64,000 nucleotides of DNA from Alcaligenes ammonioxydans (GCF_019343455.1 NZ_CP049362.1:372001-436000); one strand, 5' to 3'; counted from the first letter of the stretch, positions 34,390 to 43,818 are shown. Program-made: numbers and translations. The notes: generated by a model from the letters alone, not told the origin.

Positions 34390-35055
34390 TTAATCGAGTA
34401 TTTCATAATGAATGCTCAATTCATCTTTTTTATTTTTGATACGGGTTATGGTCAATCCATTTAATTCTGCCGTATTTTCAACATGCGTTCCGCCGCAGGG
34501 ATACTGGCCCAGCTTGCCAATTGCAATCTGACGGTGCCCCTGATGAATGTGGATGGAAATGGGGTGGGCCAACTGAATTTGTTCCCTGCAGCGGGCCGAT
34601 AAGTCTTCCAGGCTAGGAGGCAGCGCATTGTTGGACTGACGAAACACGAGCCGCGCCTCGCCCGGCCAGTGATGCGCCTTGATCGCTTGCCAGCCAGTCT
34701 GCTCAAGCAGATGGCCGATCAGGTGGCCGGCAGTATGCAAACGTGCATGCGCAAGCCTGTGCATCTGATCGATTTTCATTTCTACCGGCCCCAAGGGCAG
34801 GCTCACCGGTAGATAGTGCAAAACCTGTCCGTCGCGGTTTTGGGTCACATGCAGAACTTCGTGTCCGTTTAATGTGCCTTTGTCGCAAGGCTGGCCACCA
34901 CCTTGGGGATGGAATAAAGTTTTATCCAGCCGAACGACATAGCGCTCATTTTCCGAGTGATAACACTCGAGGATTTCTGTTTTGCCAATAAGTTTATGGC
35001 TGGTCAAATATAATTTATCGTGCATTTCATAATCAATGGGTGGGTGCTCATGCAT
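34390..35055 (-). CDS. alanyl-tRNA editing protein, AlaX type
   Basis: Free-standing editing domain that hydrolyses mischarged Ser- or Gly-tRNA(Ala). 221 residues from ATG 35055 (ATG 35025, giving MHDKLYLTSHK, is equally plausible; neither has a clear ribosome site). Metal ligands are visible: HTAGHLIGHLL (HxxxH, about 106-113) and CGGTHVENTAEL (Cys and His). FHPQGGGQPCDKGTL and the KNKKDELSIHYE end are typical of the family. Divergent from a LysR regulator with only 56 bases between. Confidence 0.88.
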   Translation of the reverse strand: MHEHPPIDYEMHDKLYLTSHKLIGKTEILECYHSENERYVVRLDKTLFHPQGGGQPCDKGTLNGHEVLHVTQNRDGQVLHYLPVSLPLGPVEMKIDQMHRLAHARLHTAGHLIGHLLEQTGWQAIKAHHWPGEARLVFRQSNNALPPSLEDLSARCREQIQLAHPISIHIHQGHRQIAIGKLGQYPCGGTHVENTAELNGLTITRIKNKKDELSIHYEILD

Positions 35056-35111
35056 TGTAGGCGTAGTAGACCCCCCTGATAATTGCAATTCAACGACATA
35101 ATTTATTCCCT

Positions 35112-36053
35112 ATGAGCACAAGTAACCTCACTTCCTTGATGAGCGACATGGTGGTGTTTGTCAAAGTCGTGGAGACGGGCAGTTTTTCCGAAGCTGCTCG
35201 CCAGCTGGGCAATACACCCTCGGCAGTCAGCCGTTCCATTGCACGTTTGGAAAAAGGGCTGGGAACCCGGGTGCTGCAGCGCACCACGCGTAAACTGCGC
35301 TTGAGTGACAGCGGTCAGGCAATTTATGAACATGCGCGTGACATGTTGGTCTGCGCACAGGCAGCGATGGAAATATCGGGGCAGTTTCAGACGGAGCCGG
35401 AGGGTCTTATACGCTTGAGTGTTCCTAAAGCGGTGGGGCATTTTCTGATTCATCCGCACATGCCTGACTTCTTGACCGCGTACCCCAAAGTGAACGTGGT
35501 GATGAGTCTGGATGACCGCTATACGGACCTGATCGACGATCAACTGGATCTGGCCATTCGTATCACCGACCAGCCGCCGCCGGGTTTGATGGGGCGGCAT
35601 CTGAGCGATATTCGACATGGTCTGTATGCCAGCCCGGACTACGTGGCGGCACACCCGTTGCCCACGCATCCGCAGCAGTTGCGCGAGCACAGTTGCATCT
35701 ATTTAGGGGAAGCGCCGAGCGATTCTCGCTGGCGTTTCAGCAAGGGCGGTAAGGTTCTGAACGTGACGGTTAGCGGCCGCTATGCGGCCAACCACACCGG
35801 AGTCCGGCTCGACGCCGTAGAGCGAGGGCTGGGAATCGGCAGCCTGCCGCGCTTTGTCGCCAAGGGAGCGGAGCAGCAAGGGCGTATCGTACGCGTCCTG
35901 CCCGATTGGGAGTTCCGGACGCAATACTGTGGCGCCCTGTGGGCGCTGTATCCGCCCACTCGCCATTTACCCCCCAAACTGCGGGCGATGGTGGAGTTTC
36001 TGGCGGGGCGGCTGGGAGGGGGTAAAGGGGAGGTCTGGGGGCCGTCGCCTTAA
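35112..36053 (+). CDS. LysR family transcriptional regulator
   Basis: 313 residues. The N-terminal winged HTH is VVETGSFSEAARQLGNTPSAVSRSIARLE (about 19-47; see SFSEAARQLGNTPSAVSRSI), followed by the substrate-binding domain (PEGLIRLSVPKAVGHFLIHP, QLDLAIRITDQPP). It belongs to the DsdC/GcvA-like branch by general look. It could control the divergent alaX or the convergent AhpD-like gene, with which it overlaps by 4 bases at the 3' ends. Confidence 0.9.
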   Translation: MSTSNLTSLMSDMVVFVKVVETGSFSEAARQLGNTPSAVSRSIARLEKGLGTRVLQRTTRKLRLSDSGQAIYEHARDMLVCAQAAMEISGQFQTEPEGLIRLSVPKAVGHFLIHPHMPDFLTAYPKVNVVMSLDDRYTDLIDDQLDLAIRITDQPPPGLMGRHLSDIRHGLYASPDYVAAHPLPTHPQQLREHSCIYLGEAPSDSRWRFSKGGKVLNVTVSGRYAANHTGVRLDAVERGLGIGSLPRFVAKGAEQQGRIVRVLPDWEFRTQYCGALWALYPPTRHLPPKLRAMVEFLAGRLGGGKGEVWGPSP

Positions 36054-36574
36054 CGGGCATCATCCGAATGGATGTGCAGGGCTTCCAGAAAACGCGACAC
36101 CATATTGTAGGTGGCGATGGTGGCCGTCAGCTCAACGGTCAAGCGTTCATTGAAATGCTGCCGTATGGCCTGGAAGATGGCAGGCTCCACTTGTACCTGC
36201 AGGGTCATGGCATCGGTATAGGCCAGTACGGCACATTGAATGGGTGTGAACTGATCAGAGTCCTGCCAGTTGGATAAAGCATCGAGCTGCGCCTGACTCA
36301 GGCCCTCTGCAAGGGCGATCGGGGCGTGCTGATCGGCTTCGTAGGGAGCGCGGTTCAGCAAGGCCACGCGCATGATGACCAGTTCGCGCAAGTCGCCCGG
36401 CAGACTGCTGTGGTGGCGTATGCCGGTCAGGTGATTGAGCCAGCCCTTGGCAATGGGCGGGCTGTGCAGCAGCATCTGGTACAGGTGCAGCACGCTGCCG
36501 CGTTCGGCAATAATTTGCTCGACCAAGGGAGCCGCATCGGGGGCGCTCAGGTCTGCATAAGGTAGGCGGGCCAT
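36050..36574 (-). CDS. carboxymuconolactone decarboxylase / AhpD-like protein
   Basis: 174 residues, all-helical AhpD fold. LRELVIMRVALLNRAPYEADQHAPIALAEGLS contains the family core (ELVIMRVALLNRAPYEADQH) but there is no CxxC, so it is not a peroxiredoxin-reducing AhpD; it may be a decarboxylase or a structural member. A second typical stretch is FTPIQCAVLAYTDAMTL. It converges on the LysR gene with a 4-base overlap. Confidence 0.8.
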   Translation of the reverse strand: MARLPYADLSAPDAAPLVEQIIAERGSVLHLYQMLLHSPPIAKGWLNHLTGIRHHSSLPGDLRELVIMRVALLNRAPYEADQHAPIALAEGLSQAQLDALSNWQDSDQFTPIQCAVLAYTDAMTLQVQVEPAIFQAIRQHFNERLTVELTATIATYNMVSRFLEALHIHSDDAR

Positions 36575-36594
36575 GATTCTCCTTTCTGTGTTGA

Positions 36595-36621
36595 GGGAAA
36601 TGGCGGCATGTAGGCCGCCAG
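36595..36621 (-). terminator. probable terminator of the aminotransferase gene
   Basis: Stem TGGCGGC / GCCGCCA with a 6-base loop, followed on the minus strand by a short TTTCCC. Weak T run. Confidence 0.5.
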
Positions 36622-36684
36622 TTATAGGACAGAGCGCTGGCTCCTTGTCACCTGCTCGGGTGGTCAGGCAGACGCTCGGGACGT

Positions 36685-38016
36685 TCAGGCTTGACGAGGC
36701 AGGACGCGTTCCAGGGTGTGTGTCAGCCGCTTCACGATCTCGTGAATATCCGCTTCCGTGCAGATAAAGGGCGGTGCCAGCAAGATATGATCGCCGTGAA
36801 CCCCATCAATGGTGCCGCCCATAGGATAGAGCATCAGCCCCTGTGAAAACGCCTCTTGCTTGATCCGCGCATGCGTTTTCAGGCCGGGGTCCAATGCCTG
36901 TTTGCTGGCCTTGTCCTGTACCAGTTCAATACCAACGAACAGGCCGCGACCGCGGATATCGCCCACATTGGGATGCTCGTCCAGAGCCTGGTGCAACTCA
37001 CGACGCAGTTGTTCGCCCCGTTGGCGTACATTTTCCAGCAACTGCTCGTGTTCAATCACTTGTTGCACGGCCAGGGCGCCGGCGCAGGCCGTCGCGTGCC
37101 CCATATAGGTATGACCATGCTGGAAAAAGCCCGAGCCGTTCAGGATGGCCTGATAGATCCGGTCACTGGCCAGCATGGCGCCGATCGGTTGATAGCCGGC
37201 TCCCAGCCCCTTTGCAATGGCCATGATGTCCGGTACAACGCCATCCTCTTCACAAGCGTACAGGTAGCCGGTGCGGCCCATGCCTGACATGACCTCGTCC
37301 AGAATCAGCAAAACGCCGTGCTTGTCGCAGACCTGACGGATTTTTTTCCAGTAATCGCCCACGGGTGCCAGGGCACCGGCGGTTGCGCCAACAACGGTTT
37401 CGCCTACAAAGGCGGCCACATTTTGGGGCCCGAGACGTTCAATGGTGTCGTCCAGTTCCTGGGCCAGCCGGTCGGCGTATTGCTCGTCGCTTTCATGGCT
37501 GCCTTGATCGCGGTAGGGGTAACAGGGGGAGACATGCTGGGCAGGAGCGAGCAAGGGCAGGAAAGGCTTGCGACGCCATTCGTTGCCGCCGATCGCCAGT
37601 GCGCCCAGCGTATTGCCGTGATAGCTTTGGCGACGTGCGATAAAGATATGGCGTTCGGCTTGACCTATTTCCACGAAATATTGTCGAGCCAGCTTCAGGC
37701 TGGCTTCCACCGCCTCGGAGCCGCCGGACAGAAAATAGACATGGTCCAGATCGCCGGGCGCACGGCTGCTCAGAAAGTCCGCCAGACTCTCTGCGGCCTG
37801 GCTGCTGAAAAACGAGGTATGGGCGTAAGCAATCTGATCGAGCTGATGCTTGATGGCGTCAATCACGACAGGGTGACTGTGTCCCAGGCAGGAGACGGCT
37901 GCCCCGCCACTGGCGTCGATATAGGACTTGCCTGTGCTGTCAATGATATGGATGCCATCGCCTTTGACTGCATAGGGCAAGGTTTGTTTTGGGTTGCGAT
38001 GAAAGACGTGTGTCAT
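36685..38016 (-). CDS. class III pyridoxal-phosphate aminotransferase (omega-aminotransferase type)
   Basis: 443 residues from ATG 38016; a much longer frame running to 38832 passes through the promoter and the opposite RpiR gene and is rejected. Typical pieces: YIDASGGAAVSCLGHSHP, FLSGGSEAVEASLKLARQY, RRQSYHGNTLGALAIGG, LILDEVMSGMGRTGYLYACE and the PLP lysine in IMAIAKGLGAGYQPIGAM (near 280). It moves an amino group between an omega-amino donor and a keto acid; the substrate is unknown. It is divergent from an RpiR regulator and shares an operator region with it. Confidence 0.9.
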   Translation of the reverse strand: MTHVFHRNPKQTLPYAVKGDGIHIIDSTGKSYIDASGGAAVSCLGHSHPVVIDAIKHQLDQIAYAHTSFFSSQAAESLADFLSSRAPGDLDHVYFLSGGSEAVEASLKLARQYFVEIGQAERHIFIARRQSYHGNTLGALAIGGNEWRRKPFLPLLAPAQHVSPCYPYRDQGSHESDEQYADRLAQELDDTIERLGPQNVAAFVGETVVGATAGALAPVGDYWKKIRQVCDKHGVLLILDEVMSGMGRTGYLYACEEDGVVPDIMAIAKGLGAGYQPIGAMLASDRIYQAILNGSGFFQHGHTYMGHATACAGALAVQQVIEHEQLLENVRQRGEQLRRELHQALDEHPNVGDIRGRGLFVGIELVQDKASKQALDPGLKTHARIKQEAFSQGLMLYPMGGTIDGVHGDHILLAPPFICTEADIHEIVKRLTHTLERVLPRQA

Positions 38017-38048
38017 GGCGCAGATCCGGAAAGTAAACGCATAAGGGT

Positions 38049-38085
38049 TTTCAACGTATGTTGAAACTATAATAATACTTTCAAC
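38049..38085. promoter_or_regulatory. palindromic operator in the aminotransferase/rpiR divergent region
   Basis: TTTCAAC-GTAT-GTTGAAA (38049-38066), a palindrome with perfect 7-bp arms, and a third half-site TTTCAAC at 38079-38085. TATAATAAT lies between. TGAAA/TTTCA palindromes suit RpiR-type regulators, so the adjacent RpiR protein is the obvious candidate. Confidence 0.6.
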
Positions 38086-38196
38086 AAATAAATCATCTTT
38101 GATGAGGTGGCAGGGGTGGATAAAGACCTCACTGTTGCGTTCAGACTGCATTTGCACCCGATATATACTTGGTATCCTTTTTAAGCGTGTTGGCCC

Positions 38197-39057
38197 ATGA
38201 ACTCCTTGAGCACTTTGACCGAGCGTATTCAGGCGGCTTTTGCCTGCATGTCGCCCCAGTTTCAGCAAAGCGCGCGCTATGTGCTTGATCACGCCGATCA
38301 GGTGCCCTTGATGTCCATGCGACAGTTGGCCGTACAGGCCCAGGTGCAGCCGGCCACGCTGCTGCGCTTTGCCCGGTCTTTGGGCTTTGATGGTTGGGCG
38401 CCGTTCAAGGCCGTATTCACCCAGGCCCTGCACGGTCAGGGGGCGCGACGCTATGCCGAGCAAGCCCGCGCCGTGGTGCGCAACCGCCGCAAAGAAGACC
38501 GCCTGGCGCAGGTGCTGACCGTGCAAATGGATAATCTGGCCGTATTGCGGGAGGTCAACGAAACGCGCTTGCCTCAGGCCGTGGCGCTGCTCAGCAAAGC
38601 CAAGCGGGTGTTTGTGGCAGGGTTCAGGGCCTCTTTCGCGCCCGCGTTTTCTTTTCATTACCAGTACCGCCTGTTTCGCCCCTCGATTGCCTTGTTGCGC
38701 GGCGAGTCCGGCACCCTGGATATGGATTTGCGGGCCCTGCAAAAGGGCGATGTGCTGGTCTTGTTCGGTTTTGCTCCCTATTCCCAGGAAGCGGTGTTGG
38801 CTCATGGGGCAGCCCGGCAGGCGCAGGCACATATTCTGGCGATTTGCGACAGCTTGCTTGCCCCTATTGCGCAGCAGGCAGATGCCACATTATTGTTTGG
38901 AACCGACAGTCCGTCTTTTTTTCCTTCTCTGGTTGCCGCTCAGGCGCTGGTCGAGGTCTTGCTGGAACAGGTTCTGGCCAAGGCGGGCAGTCGTGCTGTA
39001 AGCGGTATTGAGTTGGTTGAAAATCAATTGCACCAGTCTGGTGCCTACTGGAAATAG
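38197..39057 (+). CDS. RpiR/MurR family transcriptional regulator with SIS domain
   Basis: 286 residues. The N-terminal RpiR HTH is MSMRQLAVQAQVQPATLLRFARSLGFDGW (about 46-74; see VQPATLLRFARSLGFDGW). The C-terminal SIS domain (KRVFVAGFRASFAPAFSF, GDVLVLFGFAPYSQEAVLA) should bind a phosphosugar or related effector. Five bases after its stop begins the C45-type acyltransferase gene, so they are co-transcribed, while the aminotransferase lies divergent: probably one small catabolic module. Confidence 0.88.
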   Translation: MNSLSTLTERIQAAFACMSPQFQQSARYVLDHADQVPLMSMRQLAVQAQVQPATLLRFARSLGFDGWAPFKAVFTQALHGQGARRYAEQARAVVRNRRKEDRLAQVLTVQMDNLAVLREVNETRLPQAVALLSKAKRVFVAGFRASFAPAFSFHYQYRLFRPSIALLRGESGTLDMDLRALQKGDVLVLFGFAPYSQEAVLAHGAARQAQAHILAICDSLLAPIAQQADATLLFGTDSPSFFPSLVAAQALVEVLLEQVLAKAGSRAVSGIELVENQLHQSGAYWK

Positions 39058-39062
39058 ACGCG

Positions 39063-40100
39063 ATGGCTAAGTTGTCCTATCTGGAGTTAACTGGTGGTCC
39101 CAAAGAAATTGGCCATTCTTTGGGACGTTTTGGAGCCCCCGCCGTGCATGCCTATTTGCTCAGCTCAACAGCTTGGCAAGGCATCATGCAATTTAAGGGG
39201 ACGGCTGTTGCCGCTGAGCTGGCGCAGTATACCGAGCGTTATTTTCCCCGAATATGGACCGAGCTCCAGGGCCTGGCATTGGGTCTGGAGCTCCCCTTTG
39301 AGGACGTGTTTTTGTGGAATTGCCGTGGCGATTTGTGGGCCATGGCCCCGGACGGCTGCACGACCGTGCAGTTGCCAGCCCAGGGTGAGCCTCGACTGGT
39401 GCACAACGAAGACGGTGACCCGGGTTTTGCCGGTTATTGCGGGGTGGGCAAATTCATTCCTGACAGTGGCATGTCATTTGTGTCGTTCCTGTATCCGGCC
39501 TCCTTGCCCGGGCACAGTTTTGCCGTGACGCAGGCCGGGCTGGCCATGACGGTCAATAATGTCCGCGCCCGCCATGTCACCCCTGGCGTGCCGCGTATGG
39601 TTCTGACCCGCGCCATGCTGGATCAGCCTGACCTTGATCAGGCAGTGAGCCTTTTGCAGGACCATCCCCGCTCGGGAGCGTTTCACCTGAGCCTGGCCCA
39701 GCGGGGCGATACGCGCCTGCTAAGCGTGGAGTTCAGTGCGCAGGCCGTTTCGGTCCAGACAATTGAACGCAATCAGTTGCATGCCAACCACGCTGTGCAC
39801 GAGTCCATGCAAGGGTTTGAACAGCGTATTACCCGATCCTCCGAATTGCGCCAGGAGCGCGGCGACGAGTTGCTCTTGCAAGCCGGTTCAGCCGTCGACC
39901 CCTTGAAAGTTCTAGCGGACCAGCACCACGTGCAGTTCCCAATCTGGCGTTGTGACCCTGATGACAGTGACAGGGAGAACACCTTGGCAACCGTGGATAT
40001 TCAGGTGGGCAGCCAGTCTCTGAAATGGCAGGTCTACGAAGATCCGACCGATCAACCCGTGCTGACCTTTGCGGATGTCACCCGCATCGATCAGGTCTGA
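39063..40100 (+). CDS. C45 family peptidase / acyl-CoA:6-aminopenicillanate acyltransferase-like Ntn hydrolase
   Basis: 345 residues. The nucleophile Cys is expected at DGCTTVQLP (about residue 98), where related proenzymes cut themselves to expose an N-terminal Cys. Family pieces: GGPKEIGHSLGRFG, NCRGDLWAM, RLVHNEDGDPGF and GLAMTVNNVRA. Likely hydrolyses or transfers an amide-linked acyl group. With the aminotransferase and RpiR regulator next to it, a route that frees an amine from an amide and then transaminates it is a reasonable inference. Confidence 0.82.
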   Translation: MAKLSYLELTGGPKEIGHSLGRFGAPAVHAYLLSSTAWQGIMQFKGTAVAAELAQYTERYFPRIWTELQGLALGLELPFEDVFLWNCRGDLWAMAPDGCTTVQLPAQGEPRLVHNEDGDPGFAGYCGVGKFIPDSGMSFVSFLYPASLPGHSFAVTQAGLAMTVNNVRARHVTPGVPRMVLTRAMLDQPDLDQAVSLLQDHPRSGAFHLSLAQRGDTRLLSVEFSAQAVSVQTIERNQLHANHAVHESMQGFEQRITRSSELRQERGDELLLQAGSAVDPLKVLADQHHVQFPIWRCDPDDSDRENTLATVDIQVGSQSLKWQVYEDPTDQPVLTFADVTRIDQV

Positions 40101-40102
40101 AG

Positions 40103-40140
40103 ATGAAAATAAACAGGGCCCTGTCAATGCAGGGCCCTGT
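40103..40140 (-). terminator. terminator of the adenosyltransferase/GNAT operon
   Basis: Stem ACAGGGCCCT / AGGGCCCTGT with an 8-base loop, followed on the minus strand by TTTATTTTC. It lies between convergent genes. Confidence 0.7.
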
Positions 40141-40169
40141 GCGTAACGGGGTAACGCGCTACGACGCAA

Positions 40170-40733
40170 TCAGCTTGTGGACGATTCGTGGCGCTTGGGT
40201 TCCCAGAGGACATCGGGGCGGCCCGCATGGCGGTTGAGGGTACGCGCCAGCACAAACAGCAAATCCGACAGCCGGTTCAGGTACAGGCGTGGACCATCCT
40301 GTGGCAAGGCCTCGGAGGGGACGGCCACGACACTGCGCTCGGCACGTCGTGCCACGCAACGCAGCACATGCGCCTGTGCCGCGGCCGGACTGCCGCCGGG
40401 CAGAATAAATTCCTTCAGTATGCCCAAGGGTTCGTTGTAATGGCGTATTGCCGCATCCAGGCGCTCCACATGGACTGAACCGATGACCTGATGGCCAGGA
40501 ATGCACAGCTCGGCTCCCATATCGAACAGATCGTGCTGGATATCGGAGAGCAGGGCGTCGACATCTTCGGGCAGCTCCAGGCTGCGCAGCACACCAATAT
40601 GGCTGTTCAGCTCATCCACATCGCCCAGGGCGTGAATCAGGGCTGCGGTTTTGGGCAGGCGGCTGCCATCGCCCAGGCCGGTCGTCCCGTCGTCGCCCGT
40701 GCGAGTGCTGATAATGGAAAGTCGTGTGGACAT
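40170..40733 (-). CDS. cob(I)yrinic acid a,c-diamide adenosyltransferase, PduO type
   Basis: Adds the adenosyl group to cobalamin. 187 residues. STRTGDDGTTGLGDGSRLPK (near the N-terminus) is the ATP-binding signature, with GDVDELNSHIG, FDMGAELC, FILPGGSPAAAQAHVLRCVARRAERSV (seen as ILPGGSPAAAQAHVLRCVAR) and LNRLSDLLFVLAR following. It is 3 bases downstream of a GNAT gene, forming a two-gene operon. Confidence 0.92.
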   Translation of the reverse strand: MSTRLSIISTRTGDDGTTGLGDGSRLPKTAALIHALGDVDELNSHIGVLRSLELPEDVDALLSDIQHDLFDMGAELCIPGHQVIGSVHVERLDAAIRHYNEPLGILKEFILPGGSPAAAQAHVLRCVARRAERSVVAVPSEALPQDGPRLYLNRLSDLLFVLARTLNRHAGRPDVLWEPKRHESSTS

Positions 40734-40736
40734 AAT

Positions 40737-41267
40737 TTAGCCTTGTGCTTCTGCGGGCACGGGTGTGCCATTGGCCATATTGACCAGGGCCTCTCCGGTG
40801 ACACGAACCACGCGCCAGTCTTGCAGCACCTGGGCGCCTTGATGCTGATAAAAATCAATGGCGTTCTGGTTCCAGTCCAACACCACCCATTCCAGGCGGC
40901 CGCATCCCTGAGTCACCGCCATCTGCGCTAGATGGCGCAGTGCTGCGGCACCCAGACCCTTTTTACGGTGGGCAGGATCGATGTACAAATCCTCCAGATA
41001 GATGCCGCGGCGATCCAGAAAGCTGGAGTAGTTGTAAAACCACATAATGTAAGAAATTATGGTGTCGGGCTGGCCCTCAGGGGTGATGACCAGACAGTAG
41101 GCGCTAGGCTCATCCGAGAAGAAACTGTTGCGCAGCGACTCGGCGCTGGCCTTGAAAATATGCTCCAGTTTCTCAAAGGAGGCCATATCGCGCATCAGGC
41201 CCAAAATGGCGGGAATGTCGGCGGGAGTGGCTGGACGCAGCACATACCCTTTAATAAATTCGCTCAT
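40737..41267 (-). CDS. GNAT family N-acetyltransferase
   Basis: 176 residues. It resembles spermidine/diamine-type acetyltransferases: YVLRPATPADIPAILGLM at the start, the long Y-rich strand (SYIMWFYNYSSFLDRRGIYLEDLYI; see RRGIYLEDLYI), and the acetyl-CoA P-loop RKKGLGAAALRHLAQMA, then WVVLDWNQNAIDFYQHQGAQ. The acceptor amine is not known. First gene of an operon with the cobalamin adenosyltransferase; no functional tie is evident. Confidence 0.87.
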   Translation of the reverse strand: MSEFIKGYVLRPATPADIPAILGLMRDMASFEKLEHIFKASAESLRNSFFSDEPSAYCLVITPEGQPDTIISYIMWFYNYSSFLDRRGIYLEDLYIDPAHRKKGLGAAALRHLAQMAVTQGCGRLEWVVLDWNQNAIDFYQHQGAQVLQDWRVVRVTGEALVNMANGTPVPAEAQG

Positions 41268-41378
41268 GCTTTTGCAAAGGTTTAGCGTTATGCTTGATCG
41301 GAAACAGACGCAGCAGGCGTCCGAAAGTAGGCATTATGAGCTAATTGTTCAGCTCTGCCCAATTTGCAGGAGTGAAAA

Positions 41379-41684
41379 ATGACGTGGACAAAACGGGGCG
41401 CGGCTCTGGCGCTGGGAGCCTTGGGAGTCATGGCTGGATCGGCTTATGTCGTGGTGGCCCAGGCCCAGGAAGCCAGTGCATCGGGCGAAGTTCGTCGACT
41501 GGACACGGCAGCAGGCAAAATCACCATCAAGCATGGTGAGATCAGCGAACTGGAACTGCCCGCCATGACATTGGTGTACAAAATTGATCCTGCCTTGCTG
41601 GCCGACATCAAACCGGGCGACAAGGTGAAATTCACGGCTAAGCGTGACGGCGGGGATTACGTGGTCATCAAGATCAGTAAATAA
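41379..41684 (+). CDS. periplasmic copper-binding protein, CusF-like
   Basis: 101 residues: signal peptide (about 1-29, GAALALGALGVMAGSAYVVV), then a small OB-fold domain with the CusF pattern KITIKHGEISELELPAMTLVY, in which His of IKHGE and Met of PAMTL sit at copper-ligand positions, and IKPGDKVKFTAKRDGG. The Trp of E. coli CusF that stacks on copper is not obvious. A monocistronic gene with a TTCG-loop terminator. Confidence 0.82.
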   Translation: MTWTKRGAALALGALGVMAGSAYVVVAQAQEASASGEVRRLDTAAGKITIKHGEISELELPAMTLVYKIDPALLADIKPGDKVKFTAKRDGGDYVVIKISK

Positions 41685-41704
41685 GCCGTGTCGAAAACCA
41701 TATG

Positions 41705-41730
41705 AAAAGCCGGGTTCGCCCGGCTTTTTT
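41705..41730. terminator. bidirectional terminator after the CusF-like gene
   Basis: Stem AAAAGCCGGG / CCCGGCTTTT with a stable TTCG tetraloop and six Ts. Confidence 0.88.
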
Positions 41731-41873
41731 CTGCCCCAGGCAATCAGGCGGTCGGTCACGGCATGTAAAGTCGCGTGATAAGTGTAGAGGCGGTCGACAT
41801 AGAGGGCCGACGCGTGGGGCGGGATGGGCAGCGACGCTTGGTGCTCTGGGCTTGCAGGGAAATGGGACGGGAT

Positions 41874-41906
41874 AAAAAACGGGGACAGAAGAATCTGCCC
41901 CCGTTT
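41874..41906 (-). terminator. terminator of hslVU
   Basis: Stem AAACGGGG-CAGA / TCTG-CCCCGTTT, then TTTTTATCC on the minus strand. Confidence 0.8.
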
Positions 41907-41929
41907 GTGCTACTACGACTGTCCGCCGC

Positions 41930-43267
41930 TTACAGCACGTAGCGTGCCAGATCCTGGCTAGCTGCGGTTTCCTGCAACTGCTTGTTCACATAATCGGCGT
42001 CGATGACCACACTTTGCTCACCGTGGCTGCCAGCGCTGTAGGACAGTTCTTCCAACAGTTTTTCCATGACGGTGTACAAACGACGGGCGCCGATGTTTTC
42101 GGTGCGTTCGTTCACATCGAAAGCCAGTTCGGCCAGACGCTGGATGCCGTCCGGACGGAAGTCCAGTTTTACGTCTTCGGTGCCCAGCAAGGCGGTGTAT
42201 TGCTTGGTCAGGGACGAATCGGTGGCCGACAGAATCTGCACAAAATCCTGAGCGCTGAGCGATTCCAGTTCCACACGAATAGGGAAGCGGCCTTGCAGTT
42301 CGGGAATCAGATCCGAGGGGCGGGACAAATGAAAGGCGCCCGAGGCAATGAACAGGATGTGATCGGTCCGCACCACACCGTATTTGGTGGTGACGGTGGT
42401 GCCTTCTACCAGCGGCAGCAGGTCCCGTTGCACGCCCTGGCGGGAGACGTCGCCGCCACTGCCTTGGCTTTCGCCGCGCGCGGTGATCTTGTCGATCTCA
42501 TCCAGGAATACAATCCCGTTCTGTTCGGCATTGGCTACCGCGGCCGTGCGCAAATCGTCCTCGTTCACACGACGGGCGGCCTCTTCTTCGGTCAGTTGCT
42601 TGAAGGCTTCCTTGACCGTCAGCTTGCGGGCTTTGGTCTTTTCCTGGCCTAGACCGGAGAACATGCCGCGTAATTGCTCGGTCATTTCTTCCATGCCGGG
42701 AGGGGCCATGATTTCCATGCGAGGCATGGCCTGGGCCATCTCGATTTCAATCTCGGTATCGTCCAGCTTGCCTTCACGCAGGCGCTTGCGAAACACTTGG
42801 CGTGCCGAGTTATCTTCACGCTGCGGTTGGCCGTGGGCATCACGTGAAGGCGGCACCAGCACGTCCAGAATGCGGTCTTCAGCGGCTTCCTCCGCCTGAG
42901 TGCGGACACGGCGCATCTCGATCTCGCGGGTTTGTTTGACCGAAATATCCACCAGATCGCGGATGATGGTTTCGACGTCACGGCCCACATAACCCACTTC
43001 CGTGAATTTGGTGGCCTCAACCTTGATGAAAGGGGCGTTGGCCAGCTTGGCCAGACGACGGGCGATTTCGGTTTTACCCACGCCGGTGGGTCCGATCATC
43101 AGAATGTTCTTGGGCACGATCTCGCTGCGCAGGGGCTCGGCAACCTGCTGGCGGCGCCAGCGGTTGCGCAGGGCCACGGCCACAGAGCGTTTGGCCTTGC
43201 CCTGGCCAACGATATGCTTGTCCAGTTCGGAGACGATTTCTCCGGGAGTCATATTAGGTGTAGACAT
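41930..43267 (-). CDS. hslU: ATP-dependent protease ATPase subunit HslU
   Basis: AAA+ unfoldase that feeds substrates to HslV. 445 residues (443 in E. coli). Walker [16 protein letters not shown] near 60, an I-domain in the middle (about 110-245), Walker [11 protein letters not shown], and sensor region [15 protein letters not shown]. The C-terminus ARYVL resembles the conserved RFIL-type tail that docks into HslV. ATG 43267 was chosen to give the usual [16 protein letters not shown] beginning. 17 bases downstream of hslV, one operon. Confidence 0.96.
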   Translation of the reverse strand: MSTPNMTPGEIVSELDKHIVGQGKAKRSVAVALRNRWRRQQVAEPLRSEIVPKNILMIGPTGVGKTEIARRLAKLANAPFIKVEATKFTEVGYVGRDVETIIRDLVDISVKQTREIEMRRVRTQAEEAAEDRILDVLVPPSRDAHGQPQREDNSARQVFRKRLREGKLDDTEIEIEMAQAMPRMEIMAPPGMEEMTEQLRGMFSGLGQEKTKARKLTVKEAFKQLTEEEAARRVNEDDLRTAAVANAEQNGIVFLDEIDKITARGESQGSGGDVSRQGVQRDLLPLVEGTTVTTKYGVVRTDHILFIASGAFHLSRPSDLIPELQGRFPIRVELESLSAQDFVQILSATDSSLTKQYTALLGTEDVKLDFRPDGIQRLAELAFDVNERTENIGARRLYTVMEKLLEELSYSAGSHGEQSVVIDADYVNKQLQETAASQDLARYVL

Positions 43268-43284
43268 GGTGGTGTATCCGGCTG

Positions 43285-43818
43285 TCAGAGTGTTTCGACG
43301 ATATGGTTCTGGTTGGTGTAGATGCACAGATCACCTGCGATCTCCAACGATTTCTTGACGATGTCGGCAGGTGCCATATCGGTGTTTTGCAGCAAAGCCA
43401 GGGCTGCGGATTGCGCATAGGAGCCCCCCGAACCAATGGCAGCCAGGCCATGCTCGGGTTCCAGCACGTCGCCATTGCCGGTCAGCACCAGCGTGTGCTC
43501 TTTGTCCGCCACCAGCAGCATGGCTTCCAGACGGCGCAGGACGCGATCGGTACGCCAGTCGCGCGTCAGTTCGACGGCAGCGCGCAACAGGTTGCCCTGA
43601 TGCTTTTCCAGCTTGGCTTCAAAGCGTTCCTGTAGGGTGAATGCGTCGGCGGTCGCGCCGGCAAAACCGGCCAGGATGCTGTCGTTGTACAAACGGCGGA
43701 TCTTGCGGGCCGTGCCCTTGATGACAACATTCCCCAGGGTGACCTGACCGTCGCCACCGATGGCGACTTGATCTCCGCGGCGTACACAGACAATGGTAGT
43801 GGCGTGAAATTGTTCCAT
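43285..43818 (-). CDS. hslV: ATP-dependent protease proteolytic subunit HslV
   Basis: Proteasome-like threonine protease. 177 residues. The propeptide MEQFHA precedes the catalytic [17 protein letters not shown] and [17 protein letters not shown] are conserved. AAGGAAGG lies before the ATG. Upstream is a sequence closely matching the heat-shock (sigma32) consensus, so the operon is likely heat-induced as in other Proteobacteria. Confidence 0.96.
   Translation of the reverse strand: MEQFHATTIVCVRRGDQVAIGGDGQVTLGNVVIKGTARKIRRLYNDSILAGFAGATADAFTLQERFEAKLEKHQGNLLRAAVELTRDWRTDRVLRRLEAMLLVADKEHTLVLTGNGDVLEPEHGLAAIGSGGSYAQSAALALLQNTDMAPADIVKKSLEIAGDLCIYTNQNHIVETL

Noticed and set aside
36685..38832. 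715-codon frame for the aminotransferase
   Set aside because: The first 272 codons run antisense through the operator and the rpiR gene; the enzyme begins at 38016.
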